A stretch of DNA of 64,000 nucleotides from Allosphingosinicella deserti. Its GTDB lineage: Bacteria > Pseudomonadota > Alphaproteobacteria > Sphingomonadales > Sphingomonadaceae. How positions within the stretch are numbered: the first letter of the stretch is position 1; each line of letters begins with the position of its first letter. The notes beneath the pieces were generated by a model. The model was given only the letters and a program-made list of their open reading frames with translations, searched no databases and had not been told where the DNA came from. Location: contig NZ_PXYI01000001.1 of the NCBI RefSeq assembly GCF_003012735.1, positions 1-64,000 on the forward strand, in the 5' to 3' direction. A program made the translations under genes and the position numbers. Positions 1 to 9,457 of this stretch are shown here, in pieces.

Positions 1-1
1 C

Positions 2-112
2 GAGGAGCGCACCGTCGAAGCCTGCTGGAAGCGCATCGGAACCCTCCTCGACTGCTTCGACCCCGTCGAATGCGCAAACTACCTCGCAAACAGCGGATAT
101 GCTTCAGTCTAA
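2..112 (+). mobile_element. 3' end of an IS630-family transposase gene (cut by the window edge)
   Basis: An open frame enters from the left edge and ends in TAA at 110-112. It encodes 36 residues ending NYLANSGYASV. The order Trp-Lys-Arg-Ile-Gly, Leu-Leu-Asp-Cys-Phe, Pro-Val-Glu-Cys-Ala-Asn-Tyr is the usual C-terminus of IS630-type DDE transposases, which cut and paste DNA at TA targets. The catalytic residues would lie outside the window, so activity cannot be judged. The terminal inverted repeat was not identified. The next gene starts 144 bases downstream. Confidence 0.7.
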
Positions 113-256
113 GATGATCATGCTCTAAGGACCGACATTGGCGTTCAGTTGACGCCCATCGACAAGAGGGGACGATCCTGCCTGGAATGAATTATGCTGT
201 ATGTACAATCAGCTTGCCTGTTCCTGGGCCCATGACTCCTATGGAGTAAGTATCCG

Positions 257-940
257 ATGTGGCTCATTCGCTTCTTCTCCTTCGAAGCGCGTTCCGGTGT
301 CGCACGGTGGCTGGCATGGTTCATCTTGAGTCTCGGGTTTGTAGTATCGGGTGTGGTGACCTTGCGGTACGCAGAGGGGGCCGCATTGGTGTCGGTATAT
401 GCGGGACTTGGCCTCGTCGGCGCAAAGCTGGCTACCGAATGCGTACGGCGGATTCACGATTGCGGCCAGTCTGGTCGGCTCGGGTTGCTCGTAGGCGCAA
501 GCGCTCTGGCGCTGGGAATGTTCGGGTGCGTCTACTGGATGGCAAACGGCGCCAATGCTGCGTTCTGGTCCATGCAGGCAGTGGCCGGCGCCGCGCTTGC
601 CTGGCTGTTGCTGCGCCCGGGGATGGGACGCGCAAATCGTTACGGGCCACCGCCCCCAGGTTCGGCCAGCAGCGGCGAACTTGGGAGCAAAAGTGGCTTG
701 TTGGTCGCCTTCGCCTTCCTTGTTGCGGGTACGGCCTTCGGCTTTGCGGTGGTTAGCTGGCAAGCAGGAATGGCCCGCGAGGCGGAGTGGCGGATGAAGA
801 ACTCCGGAGAGGGTATGCCGCCGTCTGCGAACGTGGCCGACGAAATGGGCACATCAAGAAGCAAAAGCACGCTTGGTGAGGAGAATGCCACTTCATCGGA
901 CCGGCTCGACGTATTGCTCAACGAGGGAAATACAATGTGA
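257..940 (+). CDS. DUF805-like inner-membrane protein
   Basis: The 227-residue protein has four to five hydrophobic segments: residues about 15-35, 40-60, 75-98, 105-120 and 147-168. The stretch KLATECVRRIHDCGQSGRLG followed later by NRYGPPP matches the layout of DUF805 proteins, where a short Arg/His-rich loop precedes a transmembrane helix and an N-R-Y-G-P motif follows the last one. The tail after residue 175 is hydrophilic and low in complexity. The ATG at 257 follows GGAG by ten bases. The function of the family is unknown. The gene stands alone between the transposase remnant and the convergent pccA. Confidence 0.7.
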   Translation: MWLIRFFSFEARSGVARWLAWFILSLGFVVSGVVTLRYAEGAALVSVYAGLGLVGAKLATECVRRIHDCGQSGRLGLLVGASALALGMFGCVYWMANGANAAFWSMQAVAGAALAWLLLRPGMGRANRYGPPPPGSASSGELGSKSGLLVAFAFLVAGTAFGFAVVSWQAGMAREAEWRMKNSGEGMPPSANVADEMGTSRSKSTLGEENATSSDRLDVLLNEGNTM

Positions 941-1054
941 CCACCGACACGGCCGGCTAAAAGCGGCGCATGATCTGCTCCGCCCTTCATTGAGGTCGGC
1001 CGCATGAAGGATGCGACACGTCTTGCCGATGATGTGGACGAGACCGAGCGGTGC

Positions 1055-3064
1055 TTACTCGAACTCGAGGATGACCGCGTCCACGGCGAGGCTCTCGCCG
1101 GGTTTGGCGGAGACCGTTCTCACCCGGCCGGATTTCTCGGCGCGGAGGATGTTCTCCATCTTCATCGCTTCGACGACGGCGAGCGGCTGGCCGGCTTCGA
1201 CGGCGTCGCCCTCGCCGACGTTCAAGGCTGTGAGCAGGCCGGGCATCGGGCAGATCAGGAATTTGGAGAGATCCGGCGGCACCTTCTCGATCATGTGACG
1301 CGACAGGTCGGCGACATGGGCGGGCAGGACGTCGACGATGTGGGCGGCGCCGCGGGTGGTGAGCTTCCACTGGCGTCCGGCTTTCGCCACCTGGACGGTG
1401 CGGCTGCGTTCGTCGACCCGAGCCTTGATCAGCGGCTGTCCCGGCTGCCAGCGGGCGATCACTTCCCAGCCGGCATTGCCGTCGACCTGGGCGATGACGC
1501 CGCCCTCGAAGCCTTCGAAGCGGATGCGGTGCTCGGCGCCGGCGACCCGGACGATATGTTCGTCGGGAGGGGGGATGGCGCCGCCGAGCTGGCCGCTGAT
1601 CGAGGCGGCGCGGGCCTCCGTTTCGACGGTGATCAGCGCCGCGATCACGGCGAGATCCTTGACCAGCAGCGGATCGGCGGGTGCGCCGGCGAAGCCTTCG
1701 GGATATTCCTCGGCGATGAAGCCGGTGGTGATCGCGCCGCTGCGGAAGCGCGGATGCTGCATCAGCGCGGACAGGAAATCGACATTGTGGCCGATGCCTT
1801 CCAGGCGGAAGCTGTCGAGCGCGTCGATCTGGCGGTCGATCGCCGCCTCGCGGCTCGGTGCCCAGGTGACCAGTTTCGCGATCATCGGATCGTAGAACAT
1901 CGACACTTCGCCGCCCTCGAAGACGCCGTCGTCGACCCGGGTGACGCCGTCGGCGCCGCGTTTCTCGCGCGGCGGCTGATAGCGGACGAGGCGGCCCGTC
2001 GAGGGCAGAAAGCCGCGATAGGGATCCTCGGCATAGACTCGGTTCTCCACGGCCCAGCCCTTGAGCTGCACCTGATCCTGGGTCAGCGGCAATTTCTCGC
2101 CGGCGGCGACACGGATCATCAGCTCGACGAGATCGAGGCCGGTGATTTCCTCGGTGACCGGATGCTCCACCTGCAGCCGGGTGTTCATCTCCAGAAAGTA
2201 GAAGCTCTTGCCGGTCGGATCGGCGCCGGAGACGATCAGCTCGACCGTGCCGGCGGAGAAATAGCCGACCGCCTTGGCGAGCGCGACCGCCTGCTCGCCC
2301 ATCGCCCGGCGCATCTCCGGCGTGACGAAGGGCGAGGGGGCCTCTTCGACCACCTTCTGGTGGCGGCGCTGGATCGAGCATTCGCGCTCGCCCAGATAGA
2401 GGACGTTGCCGTGCTGATCGCCGATCAGCTGGATCTCGATGTGGCGCGGGCTTTCGATGAATTTCTCGATGAACACACGGTCGTCGCCGAAGCTGGCGAG
2501 GCCCTCGCGCTTGGTTGCCTCGAAGCCTTCGCGCACGTCCTGTTCGGACCAGGCAAGTCGCATCCCCTTGCCGCCGCCGCCGGCCGAGGCCTTCATCATC
2601 ACCGGATAGCCGACCTCGCCGGCGATCCGCACCGCATCGTCGGTGCTGGCGATGTCGCCGAGGAAACCGGGGACGACATTGACCCCCGCCGCCTTAGCGA
2701 GCTTCTTCGATTCGATCTTGTCACCCATCGCCGCAATGGCTTTTGGGGGAGGTCCGATGAACGCGATGCCTGCGTCGGCAAGGGCGCGCGCGAAGCTCTC
2801 GCGCTCCGACAGGAAGCCGTAGCCGGGATGGACCGCCTCGGCGCCGGTCTCCTTGCACGCCATGATGATCAGTTCGGCATTCAAGTAGGATTCGCTCGCC
2901 GGCGGCGGGCCGAGGCGGACGGACTGATCGGCCATGCGGACGTGCGGCGCGCGGGCGTCGGCATCCGAGTAAACGGCGACCGTCTCGATGCCCATCTTCT
3001 TGGCGGTGCGGATCACCCGGCAGGCGATCTCGCCGCGGTTCGCGATCAGGATCTTTTTGAACAT
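1055..3064 (-). CDS. pccA: propionyl/acetyl-CoA carboxylase, biotin carboxylase-biotin carrier subunit
   Basis: The 669-residue subunit carboxylates biotin with ATP and bicarbonate and passes the carboxyl group to PccB, giving methylmalonyl-CoA from propionyl-CoA. The N-terminus (KILIANRGEIACRV) is the biotin carboxylase start. The glycine-rich ATP-grasp loop GGGGKGMRLA lies near residue 165, and the carboxylase domain runs to about 450. A linker domain follows, then a C-terminal biotinyl domain with AMKMEN, whose Lys635 is the biotin attachment site. The length is typical for PccA. It is the last gene of a minus-strand run that also holds pccB, epimerase, mutase and biotin synthase. Specificity for propionyl- rather than methylcrotonyl-CoA rests on this context. 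Confidence 0.93.
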   Translation of the reverse strand: MFKKILIANRGEIACRVIRTAKKMGIETVAVYSDADARAPHVRMADQSVRLGPPPASESYLNAELIIMACKETGAEAVHPGYGFLSERESFARALADAGIAFIGPPPKAIAAMGDKIESKKLAKAAGVNVVPGFLGDIASTDDAVRIAGEVGYPVMMKASAGGGGKGMRLAWSEQDVREGFEATKREGLASFGDDRVFIEKFIESPRHIEIQLIGDQHGNVLYLGERECSIQRRHQKVVEEAPSPFVTPEMRRAMGEQAVALAKAVGYFSAGTVELIVSGADPTGKSFYFLEMNTRLQVEHPVTEEITGLDLVELMIRVAAGEKLPLTQDQVQLKGWAVENRVYAEDPYRGFLPSTGRLVRYQPPREKRGADGVTRVDDGVFEGGEVSMFYDPMIAKLVTWAPSREAAIDRQIDALDSFRLEGIGHNVDFLSALMQHPRFRSGAITTGFIAEEYPEGFAGAPADPLLVKDLAVIAALITVETEARAASISGQLGGAIPPPDEHIVRVAGAEHRIRFEGFEGGVIAQVDGNAGWEVIARWQPGQPLIKARVDERSRTVQVAKAGRQWKLTTRGAAHIVDVLPAHVADLSRHMIEKVPPDLSKFLICPMPGLLTALNVGEGDAVEAGQPLAVVEAMKMENILRAEKSGRVRTVSAKPGESLAVDAVILEFE

Positions 3065-3132
3065 TCAGGCTTCCTCATGAGCGCGTGTGCCCGCGCCTCT
3101 TTCATTCTGTGCCTCATCCGCGAGCGGAAGGA

Positions 3133-4137
3133 TCACTCCGCCGCCACCCGGGCCGGCTCCTCAGAGGTCATCGCGCGCAGGCCGAGCTTGGCGAACAATT
3201 CGGCGTCGGCACCGGCGCCGGCATTGCCGGTGGTGAGCAATTTGTCGCCGGTGAAGATCGAGTTCGCGCCCGCCAGGAAGCAGAGTGCCTGCGTGCTCTC
3301 GCTCATGCTCTCGCGGCCCGCGGACAGCCGGACCATCGAGCGCGGCATCAGGATGCGGGCGACGGCGACGGTGCGGACGAACTCGATGTCGTCGATCTTC
3401 GCATGCTGGCCGGCGAGCATCGAATCGCCGCGGACGGTGCCACGGACCGGCACGAGAGCGTTGATCGGCACGCTTTCGGGATGCGCGGGCAGGGTGGCGA
3501 GGGCGTGGAGGAAGCCGACCCGGTCCTCGCGGGTCTCGCCCATGCCGACGATGCCGCCGCAGCAGACAGACATGCCCGACGCGCGGACATTTTCGAGCGT
3601 GTCCAGCCGCTCCTGATAGGTGCGGGTGGTGATGATCTCGCCATAATGTTCGGGCGAGGTGTCGAGATTGTGGTTGTAATAATCGAGGCCGGCGGCGGCG
3701 AGCCGCTCGGATTGCTCGCGGGTCAGCATGCCCAAAGTCATGCAGGTCTCGAGGCCCATCGCCTTGACCCCGGCCACCATCGTGCAGAGCGCGTCCATGT
3801 CGCGCTCCTTGGGCTCGCGCCAGGCGGCACCCATGCAGAAGCGGCCTGAGCCCGCCGCCTTGGCCTCGGCGGCGGAGGCCAGCACCGCGTCGACGTTCAT
3901 CAGTTTCTCGGCCTTGAGGCCGGATTTGGCGAAGGCCGACTGGCTGCAATAGCCGCAATCTTCGGCGCAGCCGCCGGTCTTGATCGACAGCAAGGTGGAG
4001 AGCTGGACTTCGTTCGGCGCGTGCCAGCGGCGGTGGACCGCTTGCGCTTCCGAGACGAGGTCGAGGAAGGGGCGGTCGAAGATCCCGGCGATTTCCGCGC
4101 GGGTCCAGTCGGTGCGGTCGTGTGAGGAGAGGGTCAT
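3133..4137 (-). CDS. bioB: biotin synthase
   Basis: This radical SAM enzyme inserts sulfur into dethiobiotin to make biotin. With the start at 4137 it has 334 residues. The radical SAM cysteines are Cys57, Cys61 and Cys64 in [12 protein letters not shown], and the later segment with [11 protein letters not shown] is typical of BioB. A longer frame is open up to 4344, but its extra residues come from an intergenic palindromic repeat. The ATG at 4137 is preceded by AGGAA. The gene lies between methylmalonyl-CoA mutase and pccA, with no other bio genes in view. Its likely role here is to supply cofactor for PccA. Confidence 0.95.
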   Translation of the reverse strand: MTLSSHDRTDWTRAEIAGIFDRPFLDLVSEAQAVHRRWHAPNEVQLSTLLSIKTGGCAEDCGYCSQSAFAKSGLKAEKLMNVDAVLASAAEAKAAGSGRFCMGAAWREPKERDMDALCTMVAGVKAMGLETCMTLGMLTREQSERLAAAGLDYYNHNLDTSPEHYGEIITTRTYQERLDTLENVRASGMSVCCGGIVGMGETREDRVGFLHALATLPAHPESVPINALVPVRGTVRGDSMLAGQHAKIDDIEFVRTVAVARILMPRSMVRLSAGRESMSESTQALCFLAGANSIFTGDKLLTTGNAGAGADAELFAKLGLRAMTSEEPARVAAE

Positions 4138-4160
4138 TGAAGAATTTCCTGGCAGCAACG

Positions 4161-4300
4161 TCTCCCCTCCCTGGAAGGGAAGGGGGTAGGGGGTGGGTGC
4201 AAGCGCAGCGAGCCCTGCGGCCCAGCGAGCGCCACCGGGGGCATCGAGCCCCCGCTGCACCTGACCCACCCCTAGCCCCTCCCGGATAGGGAGGGGAAGA
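4161..4300. repeat. intergenic composite palindromic repeat between mutase and bioB
   Basis: About 140 bases carry two outer arms of C-rich and G-rich blocks. CTCCCCTCCCTGGAAGGGA at the left is mirrored by CCCTCCCGGATAGGGAGGGG at the right, and GGGGGTGGG is mirrored by CCCACCCC. The centre is a GC-rich spacer. The layout is that of dispersed intergenic repeats seen in sphingomonad genomes. A related element occurs at 11120-11262. It falsely extends the bioB frame upstream. Confidence 0.6.
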
Positions 4301-4340
4301 GGGGGACGGGGAGCATCGGGAAGGATCGGGTGAGCCTCGC

Positions 4341-6575
4341 TCACGCCGCCGTCTCGTCGAGGGGCGGGAGGTTGTGGCCGAGCAGTTTCAGCACTTCGCC
4401 GGCAGCGTCGACCAGGTTGGTGCCGGGGCCGAAGATCGCCTGGACTCCGGCTTCGCGCAGCATGTCGTAGTCGCGTGCCGGGATGACTCCTCCGACGACG
4501 ACTTTGATGTCCGCGCGGCCGAGCGCGCGGAGCTGGGCGATCAGTTCGGGGACCAGGGTCTTGTGGCCGGCGGCGAGGCTGGAGGCACCGACGACGTCGA
4601 CGTCCCGGTCGACGGCGAGGCGGGCGCTTTCCTCGGGAGTCTGGAAGAGCGGGCCGGAGACGATGTCGAATCCGAGATCGCCGAATGCGGAGGCGACGAG
4701 GTTGGCGCCGCGATCATGACCGTCCTGGCCCATCTTGGCAATCAGGATGCGGGGGCGGCGGCCGAGCCGGCGCTCGACCGCGTCGACGCCTTCTTCGGCA
4801 CGGCCCCAGCGGGCATCGCCCTTGTAGGCGGCGCCGTAGATGCCGCTCACCGGAGTCGGGATCGTGTCGTAGCGGCCGAACACGTCCTCCATCGCCGACG
4901 AGATTTCGCCGAGGGTGGCGCGGGCGCGCGCCGCGTCGACGGCCAAAGCGAGGAGGTTGGCATCGCCGGCGGCGCCGTCGCGGATCGCCTGCAGCGCGGC
5001 CTGGACGGCAGCTTCGTCGCGGCCGGCGCGGACTCGATCGAGGCGGGTGATCTGGCCGGCGCGAACCCGGGCGTTGTCGATCTCGAGCGTCTCGATCGGC
5101 GCCTCGTTGTCGAGCCGGTAGCGGTTGACGCCGACGATCACCGTCTCGCCTCGATCGACGCTGGCGGCGCGGGCGGCGGAGGCTTCCTCGATGCGGCGCT
5201 TGGGCAGCCCTTCGGCGACCGCGGCGGTCATCCCGCCCATCGCCTCGACCTCCTGGATCAGCGCCCAGGCGCGGTCGGCGAGATCCCTGGTCAGGCTCTC
5301 GATGAAGTAGGAGCCGCCCAGCGGATCGGCGACGTTGGTGATGCCGCTCTCCTCGGCGAGGATGAGCTGGGTGTTGCGGGCGATGCGGGCCGAAGTGTCG
5401 GTCGGCAGGGCGATCGCCTCGTCGAAGCTGTTGGTGTGGAGCGACTGGGTGCCGCCCAACACCGCCGCCATCGCCTCGATCGTGGTGCGCACGACATTGT
5501 TGTAGGGATCCTGCTCGGTCAGCGACACGCCCGACGTCTGGCAATGGGTGCGCAGCATCTTCGATTTCTCGGTCTTCGCCCCGAAATCGTCCATGATCCT
5601 GTGCCACAAAGTGCGGGCGGCGCGGAGCTTGGCGATCTCCATGAAGAAGTTCATGCCGATGCCGAAGAAGAAGGACAGGCGCGGCGCGAAAGCGTCGACC
5701 TCCAGCCCCTTGGCGCGGGCGGCGCGGACATATTCCATGCCGTCGGCGAGGGTGAAGGCGAGCTCCTGCACCGCGGTCGCGCCGGCCTCCAGCATATGGT
5801 AGCCGCTGATCGAAATCGAATTGAAGCGCGGCATGTGCTGCGAGGTGTAGGCGATGATGTCGGCGACGATCCGCATCGAGGGCGCCGGCGGGTAGATATA
5901 GGTGTTGCGGACGGCGAACTCCTTGAGGATGTCGTTCTGGATCGTGCCCGAAAGCTGGCCCTGGGAGACGCCCTGTTCCTCGGCGGCGACGATGTAGAAA
6001 GCGAGCACCGGCAGCACCGCACCGTTCATCGTCATCGACACGCTCATCGTGTCCAATGGGATGGTGTCGAAGAGGATCTTCATGTCTTCGACGCTGTCGA
6101 TCGCGACCCCGGCCTTGCCGACATCGCCGACGACGCGCGGATGATCGCTGTCATAGCCGCGGTGGGTGGCGAGATCGAAGGCGACCGACAGCCCTTTCTG
6201 ACCGGCGGCGAGATTGCGGCGATAGAAAGCGTTCGATTCCTCGGCGGTGGAGAAGCCGGCATATTGGCGGATCGTCCAGGGCCGCCCCGTGTACATCGAG
6301 GCATAGGGACCACGGGTGAAGGGCGCGAAGCCGGGCAGGCCGGGATCGATATCGGCGCTGTCGGCGGCGGTGTAGAGCGGCTTGACCGCAATGCCCTCGG
6401 GCGTGTGCCAGGTGAGGTCCTTGTTCCTGACCTCCTTGGCGGCGGCGGCATCCCAATCTGCGCGGGTGGGAGTCGTGGCGGCCGGTGTCGCAGCGCGCTG
6501 GTTCGGCGCGGCGCCTTCCGCGACTGCGCCCGAATCCTCGCCGGTGTTGGTTTCGATGATGGGCTTCTCAGACAT
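4341..6575 (-). CDS. scpA: methylmalonyl-CoA mutase (single-chain, B12-dependent)
   Basis: The 744-residue enzyme rearranges methylmalonyl-CoA to succinyl-CoA with adenosylcobalamin. The substrate-binding barrel spans about residues 50-590 (landmarks [40 protein letters not shown]). The C-terminal B12-binding domain carries DGHDRG at residues 618-623, whose His620 is the lower cobalt ligand, and the later [10 protein letters not shown]. The first 40 residues are a low-complexity Ala/Thr extension. Length and organisation match the bacterial single-subunit type. The stop lies 203 bases before the bioB start. The start codon lies inside a duplicated leader (6565-6589 repeated at 6751-6775). Confidence 0.95.
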   Translation of the reverse strand: MSEKPIIETNTGEDSGAVAEGAAPNQRAATPAATTPTRADWDAAAAKEVRNKDLTWHTPEGIAVKPLYTAADSADIDPGLPGFAPFTRGPYASMYTGRPWTIRQYAGFSTAEESNAFYRRNLAAGQKGLSVAFDLATHRGYDSDHPRVVGDVGKAGVAIDSVEDMKILFDTIPLDTMSVSMTMNGAVLPVLAFYIVAAEEQGVSQGQLSGTIQNDILKEFAVRNTYIYPPAPSMRIVADIIAYTSQHMPRFNSISISGYHMLEAGATAVQELAFTLADGMEYVRAARAKGLEVDAFAPRLSFFFGIGMNFFMEIAKLRAARTLWHRIMDDFGAKTEKSKMLRTHCQTSGVSLTEQDPYNNVVRTTIEAMAAVLGGTQSLHTNSFDEAIALPTDTSARIARNTQLILAEESGITNVADPLGGSYFIESLTRDLADRAWALIQEVEAMGGMTAAVAEGLPKRRIEEASAARAASVDRGETVIVGVNRYRLDNEAPIETLEIDNARVRAGQITRLDRVRAGRDEAAVQAALQAIRDGAAGDANLLALAVDAARARATLGEISSAMEDVFGRYDTIPTPVSGIYGAAYKGDARWGRAEEGVDAVERRLGRRPRILIAKMGQDGHDRGANLVASAFGDLGFDIVSGPLFQTPEESARLAVDRDVDVVGASSLAAGHKTLVPELIAQLRALGRADIKVVVGGVIPARDYDMLREAGVQAIFGPGTNLVDAAGEVLKLLGHNLPPLDETAA

Positions 6576-6692
6576 GTTTCGATCCGTTCGGGGCCGAGCC
6601 GGTCGAAGCCCCTGTTCGACTCCCTAAACAACAAGGAAGGCCCCTCGACAAGCTCGGGGCGAACGGTGCCTCAAAGGCCAGGCGGTTCTTGC

Positions 6693-6761
6693 TCAGTGGG
6701 TGCTTTGCAACGCGTCGCCGCTACCTTGGCCGGTGATCTGGATGACGCGTTTCTCAGACAT
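6693..6761 (-). pseudogene. 22-codon copy of the mutase N-terminus, or leader peptide
   Basis: Inside the second leader copy an ATG at 6761 opens a 22-codon frame, MSEKRVIQITGQGSGDALQS plus two residues, ending in TGA at 6693-6695. It shares MSEK and its leader exactly with the mutase. The following residues align loosely with the mutase N-terminus ([13 protein letters not shown] against RVIQITGQGSGDA, with one gap). It is probably a truncated, diverged duplicate. Translation as an upstream leader peptide is also possible. No other function can be read. Confidence 0.4.
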
Positions 6762-6781
6762 GTTTCGATCCGTTCCGGCTG

Positions 6782-6825
6782 ATGACGGGGCTCCTCCGCT
6801 GTCAGGGTCAGCGGCACCCCGTCAT
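6782..6825. other. stable inverted repeat in the mutase leader
   Basis: ATGACGGGG at 6782-6790 pairs with CCCCGTCAT at 6817-6825. Inside it, CCGCTG at 6796-6801 pairs with CAGCGG at 6809-6814. The hairpin lies between the small RHH-like gene and the duplicated mutase start. No T tract follows on the minus strand, so it may be an RNA-stabilising or attenuating hairpin rather than a classical terminator. Confidence 0.5.
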
Positions 6826-6918
6826 TGTCAAAGCCCGTTCCTTGTTCAACGCCCTAAACAGCAAGGGAGACCCTTCGACAAGCTCGGGGCGAATGGTGTT
6901 TCCGAAGCCGTGCCGTTA

Positions 6919-7155
6919 TCAAGCTCGACGTGGGTGTGCGCGCCTGGCTCGCAGCTCTGCCTCGAGCCGGGCGAGATCGTGGAAGGGCGATGCCTCTGCC
7001 TTGCGGGTGTCGGCAATCCAGGCTCGTCCGCGCTGAAGATACTCCTGCACCGCTTCCTGGAGCAGTGATTCGAGGTCTCTCTCGCTCGTCTCCGCCCATG
7101 CGCGAAGCTCGGCGAGGTCAGCACCACTAAGCGCAATCGTGACGGGCTCGGTCAT
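6919..7155 (-). CDS. small ribbon-helix-helix-like protein
   Basis: The 78-residue protein begins with a short strand, MTEPVTIALSGADL, followed by two predicted helices (AELRAWAETSERD and LESLLQEAVQEYLQRGRAW). This is the size and order of ribbon-helix-helix antitoxins or repressors. The C-terminus is Arg-rich. It lies 43 bases downstream of the epimerase and upstream of the mutase, in the same direction. No toxin gene adjoins it, so an antitoxin role is not supported. It could be a DNA-binding regulator of the operon or an orphan. The family was not recognised with certainty. Confidence 0.55.
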   Translation of the reverse strand: MTEPVTIALSGADLAELRAWAETSERDLESLLQEAVQEYLQRGRAWIADTRKAEASPFHDLARLEAELRARRAHPRRA

Positions 7156-7198
7156 GACGAAATCCTACGCCTCCGCCCCCGTGCATGCCAGCGCCAAG

Positions 7199-7618
7199 TC
7201 AATGCGCCCCCTTCGGTGTCTCCATCAGCTCGACGAGCACGCCGCCCATATTCTTCGGGTGAACGAAGATCACCGGGGTGCCGTGGGCGCCGATTCGCGG
7301 CTCGCCGAGGACCTTCGCGCCCTTGGCTTCCATCTCCGCCTTGGCGGCGTGGATGTCGGGCACTTCGAAGCAGATATGGTGCTGGCCGCCGGCGGGGTTC
7401 CTGGCGAGGAAGCCGTGGAGCGGGGAGGCTTCGCCGAGCGGCTCGATCAACTCGATCTGGCTGTTCGGCATGTCGACGAAGCACACACGCACCCCTTGCG
7501 CGGGAAGATCGAACGGATCGTGGATCTTGGTCGCGCCGAGCAGGTCCCGGTAAAGCGCGATGCTGGTCTCGATAGACGGCGTGGCGATGCCGACATGGTT
7601 GAGGCGGCCGAGGGTCAT
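7199..7618 (-). CDS. mce: methylmalonyl-CoA epimerase
   Basis: This 139-residue VOC-fold metalloenzyme interconverts the S and R forms of methylmalonyl-CoA, linking PccAB to the mutase. The sequence shows LNHVGIATPSIETSIALYRD at the start, the metal-ligand region GGQHHICFEV in the middle and GVLVELME at the end. The ATG at 7618 overlaps the stop of the upstream small membrane protein gene as ATGA, so the two are translationally coupled. A longer in-frame reading to 7804 is only a shadow of that gene. Its place between pccB and the mutase fits exactly. Confidence 0.93.
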   Translation of the reverse strand: MTLGRLNHVGIATPSIETSIALYRDLLGATKIHDPFDLPAQGVRVCFVDMPNSQIELIEPLGEASPLHGFLARNPAGGQHHICFEVPDIHAAKAEMEAKGAKVLGEPRIGAHGTPVIFVHPKNMGGVLVELMETPKGAH

Positions 7619-7863
7619 GAGCGGAATCCGAAGTCGATGTGGAACAGGAGATCGAGCGCGATCGCAGCCATCAGCAGGGCCGCGACGCCGTAGAAGAACA
7701 GCAGGGCGTTGAAGGCGCCCGGCCGCTCGGTGCGGACGATGTGGCCGCGGCCGATCGGGAGGCGGCCGGCGCGCAGGCCGCGGCGCACCGTCCAGCCGAT
7801 CCAAGGCAGCAGGCCAAGCGCGACGATCCCGACGAGGATATCCTCAGAGCGGAATGTTGTCAT
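7615..7863 (-). CDS. small two-helix membrane protein in the propionyl-CoA operon
   Basis: The 82-residue protein has two hydrophobic segments, at residues about 9-26 ([15 protein letters not shown]) and 51-74 ([20 protein letters not shown]), separated by an Arg-rich loop. Its first 20 bases overlap the end of pccB and its stop overlaps the epimerase start, so it is co-translated with both. Its function is unknown. A structural or assembly role at the membrane is a guess from position only. Confidence 0.75.
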   Translation of the reverse strand: MTTFRSEDILVGIVALGLLPWIGWTVRRGLRAGRLPIGRGHIVRTERPGAFNALLFFYGVAALLMAAIALDLLFHIDFGFRS

Positions 7864-9376
7864 GCTTCTTCCACGGATTTTCGAGTTGCTTGTTGCGCAG
7901 CTTGCGAAGGCCGAGGGCGATGCGCCGGCGGGTGGAATGGGGCATGATCACTTCGTCGATGAACCCCTTGGAGGCGGCTACGAACGGATTGGCGAAGCGG
8001 GATTCATAGTCGGCGGTGCGGGCGGCGATCTTGTCGGGATCGCCGATATCCTTGCGGAAGATGATCTCGACCGCGCCGCGCGCGCCCATGACGGCGATCT
8101 CGGCGGTCGGCCAGGCATAGTTCAAGTCACCGCGCAGATGCTTGGAGGCCATCACGTCATAGGCGCCGCCATAGGCCTTGCGGGTGATCACGGTGATCTT
8201 GGGCACGGTCGCCTCGGCATAAGCGAAGAGCAGCTTCGCGCCGTTCTTGATGATGCCGTTATGCTCCTGGGCAACGCCGGGGAGGAAGCCGGGCACGTCG
8301 ACGAAGGTAACGATCGGGATGTCGAAGGCGTCGCAGAAGCGCACGAACCGTCCGGCTTTCTTGGACGAGGCGATGTCGAGCACGCCGGCGAGGACCATCG
8401 GCTGGTTGGCGACGATGCCGACGGTGCGCCCCTCGATACGGCCGAAGCCGACGATGATGTTGGCGGCATGGGCCGGCTGGATCTCGAAGAAATCACCCTC
8501 GTCGACCACCTTCCGGATGAGCTCGTGCATGTCGTAGGGCCTGGAGGCGCTGTCCGGGATCAGTGTGTCGAGGCTGTCCTCGATCCGGTCCCAGGGATCG
8601 GTGCAGGTCCGCTCCGGCAGATCGTGGCGGTTGGAGAGCGGCAGGAAATCGAAGAAGTCGCGGGTGGCGCGGAGGGCGTCGATGTCGTTCTCGAAGGCGA
8701 CATCGGCAACGCCCGACTTGGTGGTGTGGGTGACCGCGCCGCCCAGTTCCTCCTGGGTGACGACCTCGTTGGTCACCGTCTTCACCACGTCCGGGCCGGT
8801 GACGAACATGTAGCTCGAATCCTTCACCATGAAGATGAAGTCGGTCATCGCCGGCGAGTAGACCGCGCCGCCGGCGCAGGGGCCCATGATCAGGCTCAGT
8901 TGCGGCACCACGCCGGAGGCGAGCACGTTGCGCTGGAAGACTTCGGCATAGCCGCCGAGGCTGGCGACGCCTTCCTGGATGCGGGCGCCGCCGCTGTCGT
9001 TCAGGCCGATCACCGGCGCGCCGACCTTCAGCGCCATGTCCATGATCTTGCAGATCTTCTGGGCGTGGCGCTCGGAGAGCGAGCCGCCGAACACGGTGAA
9101 ATCCTGGGCGAAGACGTAGACCAATCTGCCGTTGATCGTGCCCGATCCGGTGACGACGCCGTCGCCGGGGATCTTCTGCGTGTCCATGCCGAAATCGGCG
9201 CAATTGTGCTCGACGAACATGTCATATTCTTCGAAGCTGCCGGGATCGAGCAGCACGCTCAGCCGCTCGCGTGCGGTCAGCCGGCCCTTGGCGTGCTGGG
9301 CCTCGATCCGCTTTTCGCCGCCGCCAAGCTGGGCCGCCGCACGGCGTGATTCGAGCTCGTCGATCCTGGTCGCCAT
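7844..9376 (-). CDS. pccB: propionyl-CoA carboxylase carboxyltransferase subunit
   Basis: The 510-residue subunit transfers the carboxyl group from biotin on PccA to propionyl-CoA. It has the two-crotonase-fold layout of acyl-CoA carboxyltransferases. The N-terminal half shows [20 protein letters not shown] and the acyl-CoA site [13 protein letters not shown]. The C-terminal half shows [23 protein letters not shown] and [10 protein letters not shown]. The length matches PccB. The gene overlaps the small membrane protein gene downstream and lies 81 bases after the enoyl-CoA hydratase stop. Confidence 0.95.
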   Translation of the reverse strand: MATRIDELESRRAAAQLGGGEKRIEAQHAKGRLTARERLSVLLDPGSFEEYDMFVEHNCADFGMDTQKIPGDGVVTGSGTINGRLVYVFAQDFTVFGGSLSERHAQKICKIMDMALKVGAPVIGLNDSGGARIQEGVASLGGYAEVFQRNVLASGVVPQLSLIMGPCAGGAVYSPAMTDFIFMVKDSSYMFVTGPDVVKTVTNEVVTQEELGGAVTHTTKSGVADVAFENDIDALRATRDFFDFLPLSNRHDLPERTCTDPWDRIEDSLDTLIPDSASRPYDMHELIRKVVDEGDFFEIQPAHAANIIVGFGRIEGRTVGIVANQPMVLAGVLDIASSKKAGRFVRFCDAFDIPIVTFVDVPGFLPGVAQEHNGIIKNGAKLLFAYAEATVPKITVITRKAYGGAYDVMASKHLRGDLNYAWPTAEIAVMGARGAVEIIFRKDIGDPDKIAARTADYESRFANPFVAASKGFIDEVIMPHSTRRRIALGLRKLRNKQLENPWKKHDNIPL

Positions 9377-9457
9377 GAAGAATGTTCATCCTCTCTTATG
9401 CTTGCCGTCCCTTAGGCGCGGCATCGGAGGGAGGCAATCGGGCGGCCGGATCCCGGG

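Larger units (their letters stand above)
6565..6898. repeat. duplicated mutase leader region (two direct-repeat pairs)
   Basis: Two blocks recur in the same order. A perfect 25-base repeat covering the mutase start codon and its leader occurs at 6565-6589 and 6751-6775. A diverged repeat of about 57 bases, ending in CTCGACAAGCTCGGGGCGAA or a close variant, occurs at 6611-6668 and 6840-6898. The spacing between blocks is longer in the second copy, where a hairpin-forming insert lies between them. This reads as an old tandem duplication of the mutase 5' region. It fills most of the 343-base gap between the mutase and the next gene upstream. Confidence 0.75.

Noticed and set aside
1004-3616. Long plus-strand open frame of 870 codons
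   Set aside because: It is antisense to pccA and part of bioB, with a repetitive Asp/Gly/Ala-rich product; it is a GC-codon shadow.
4374-6782. Plus-strand frame of 802 codons
   Set aside because: Antisense to methylmalonyl-CoA mutase; low-complexity product.
6919-7155. Toxin-antitoxin pair
   Set aside because: No toxin-like gene adjoins the RHH-like protein; the neighbour frames are shadows or metabolic genes.
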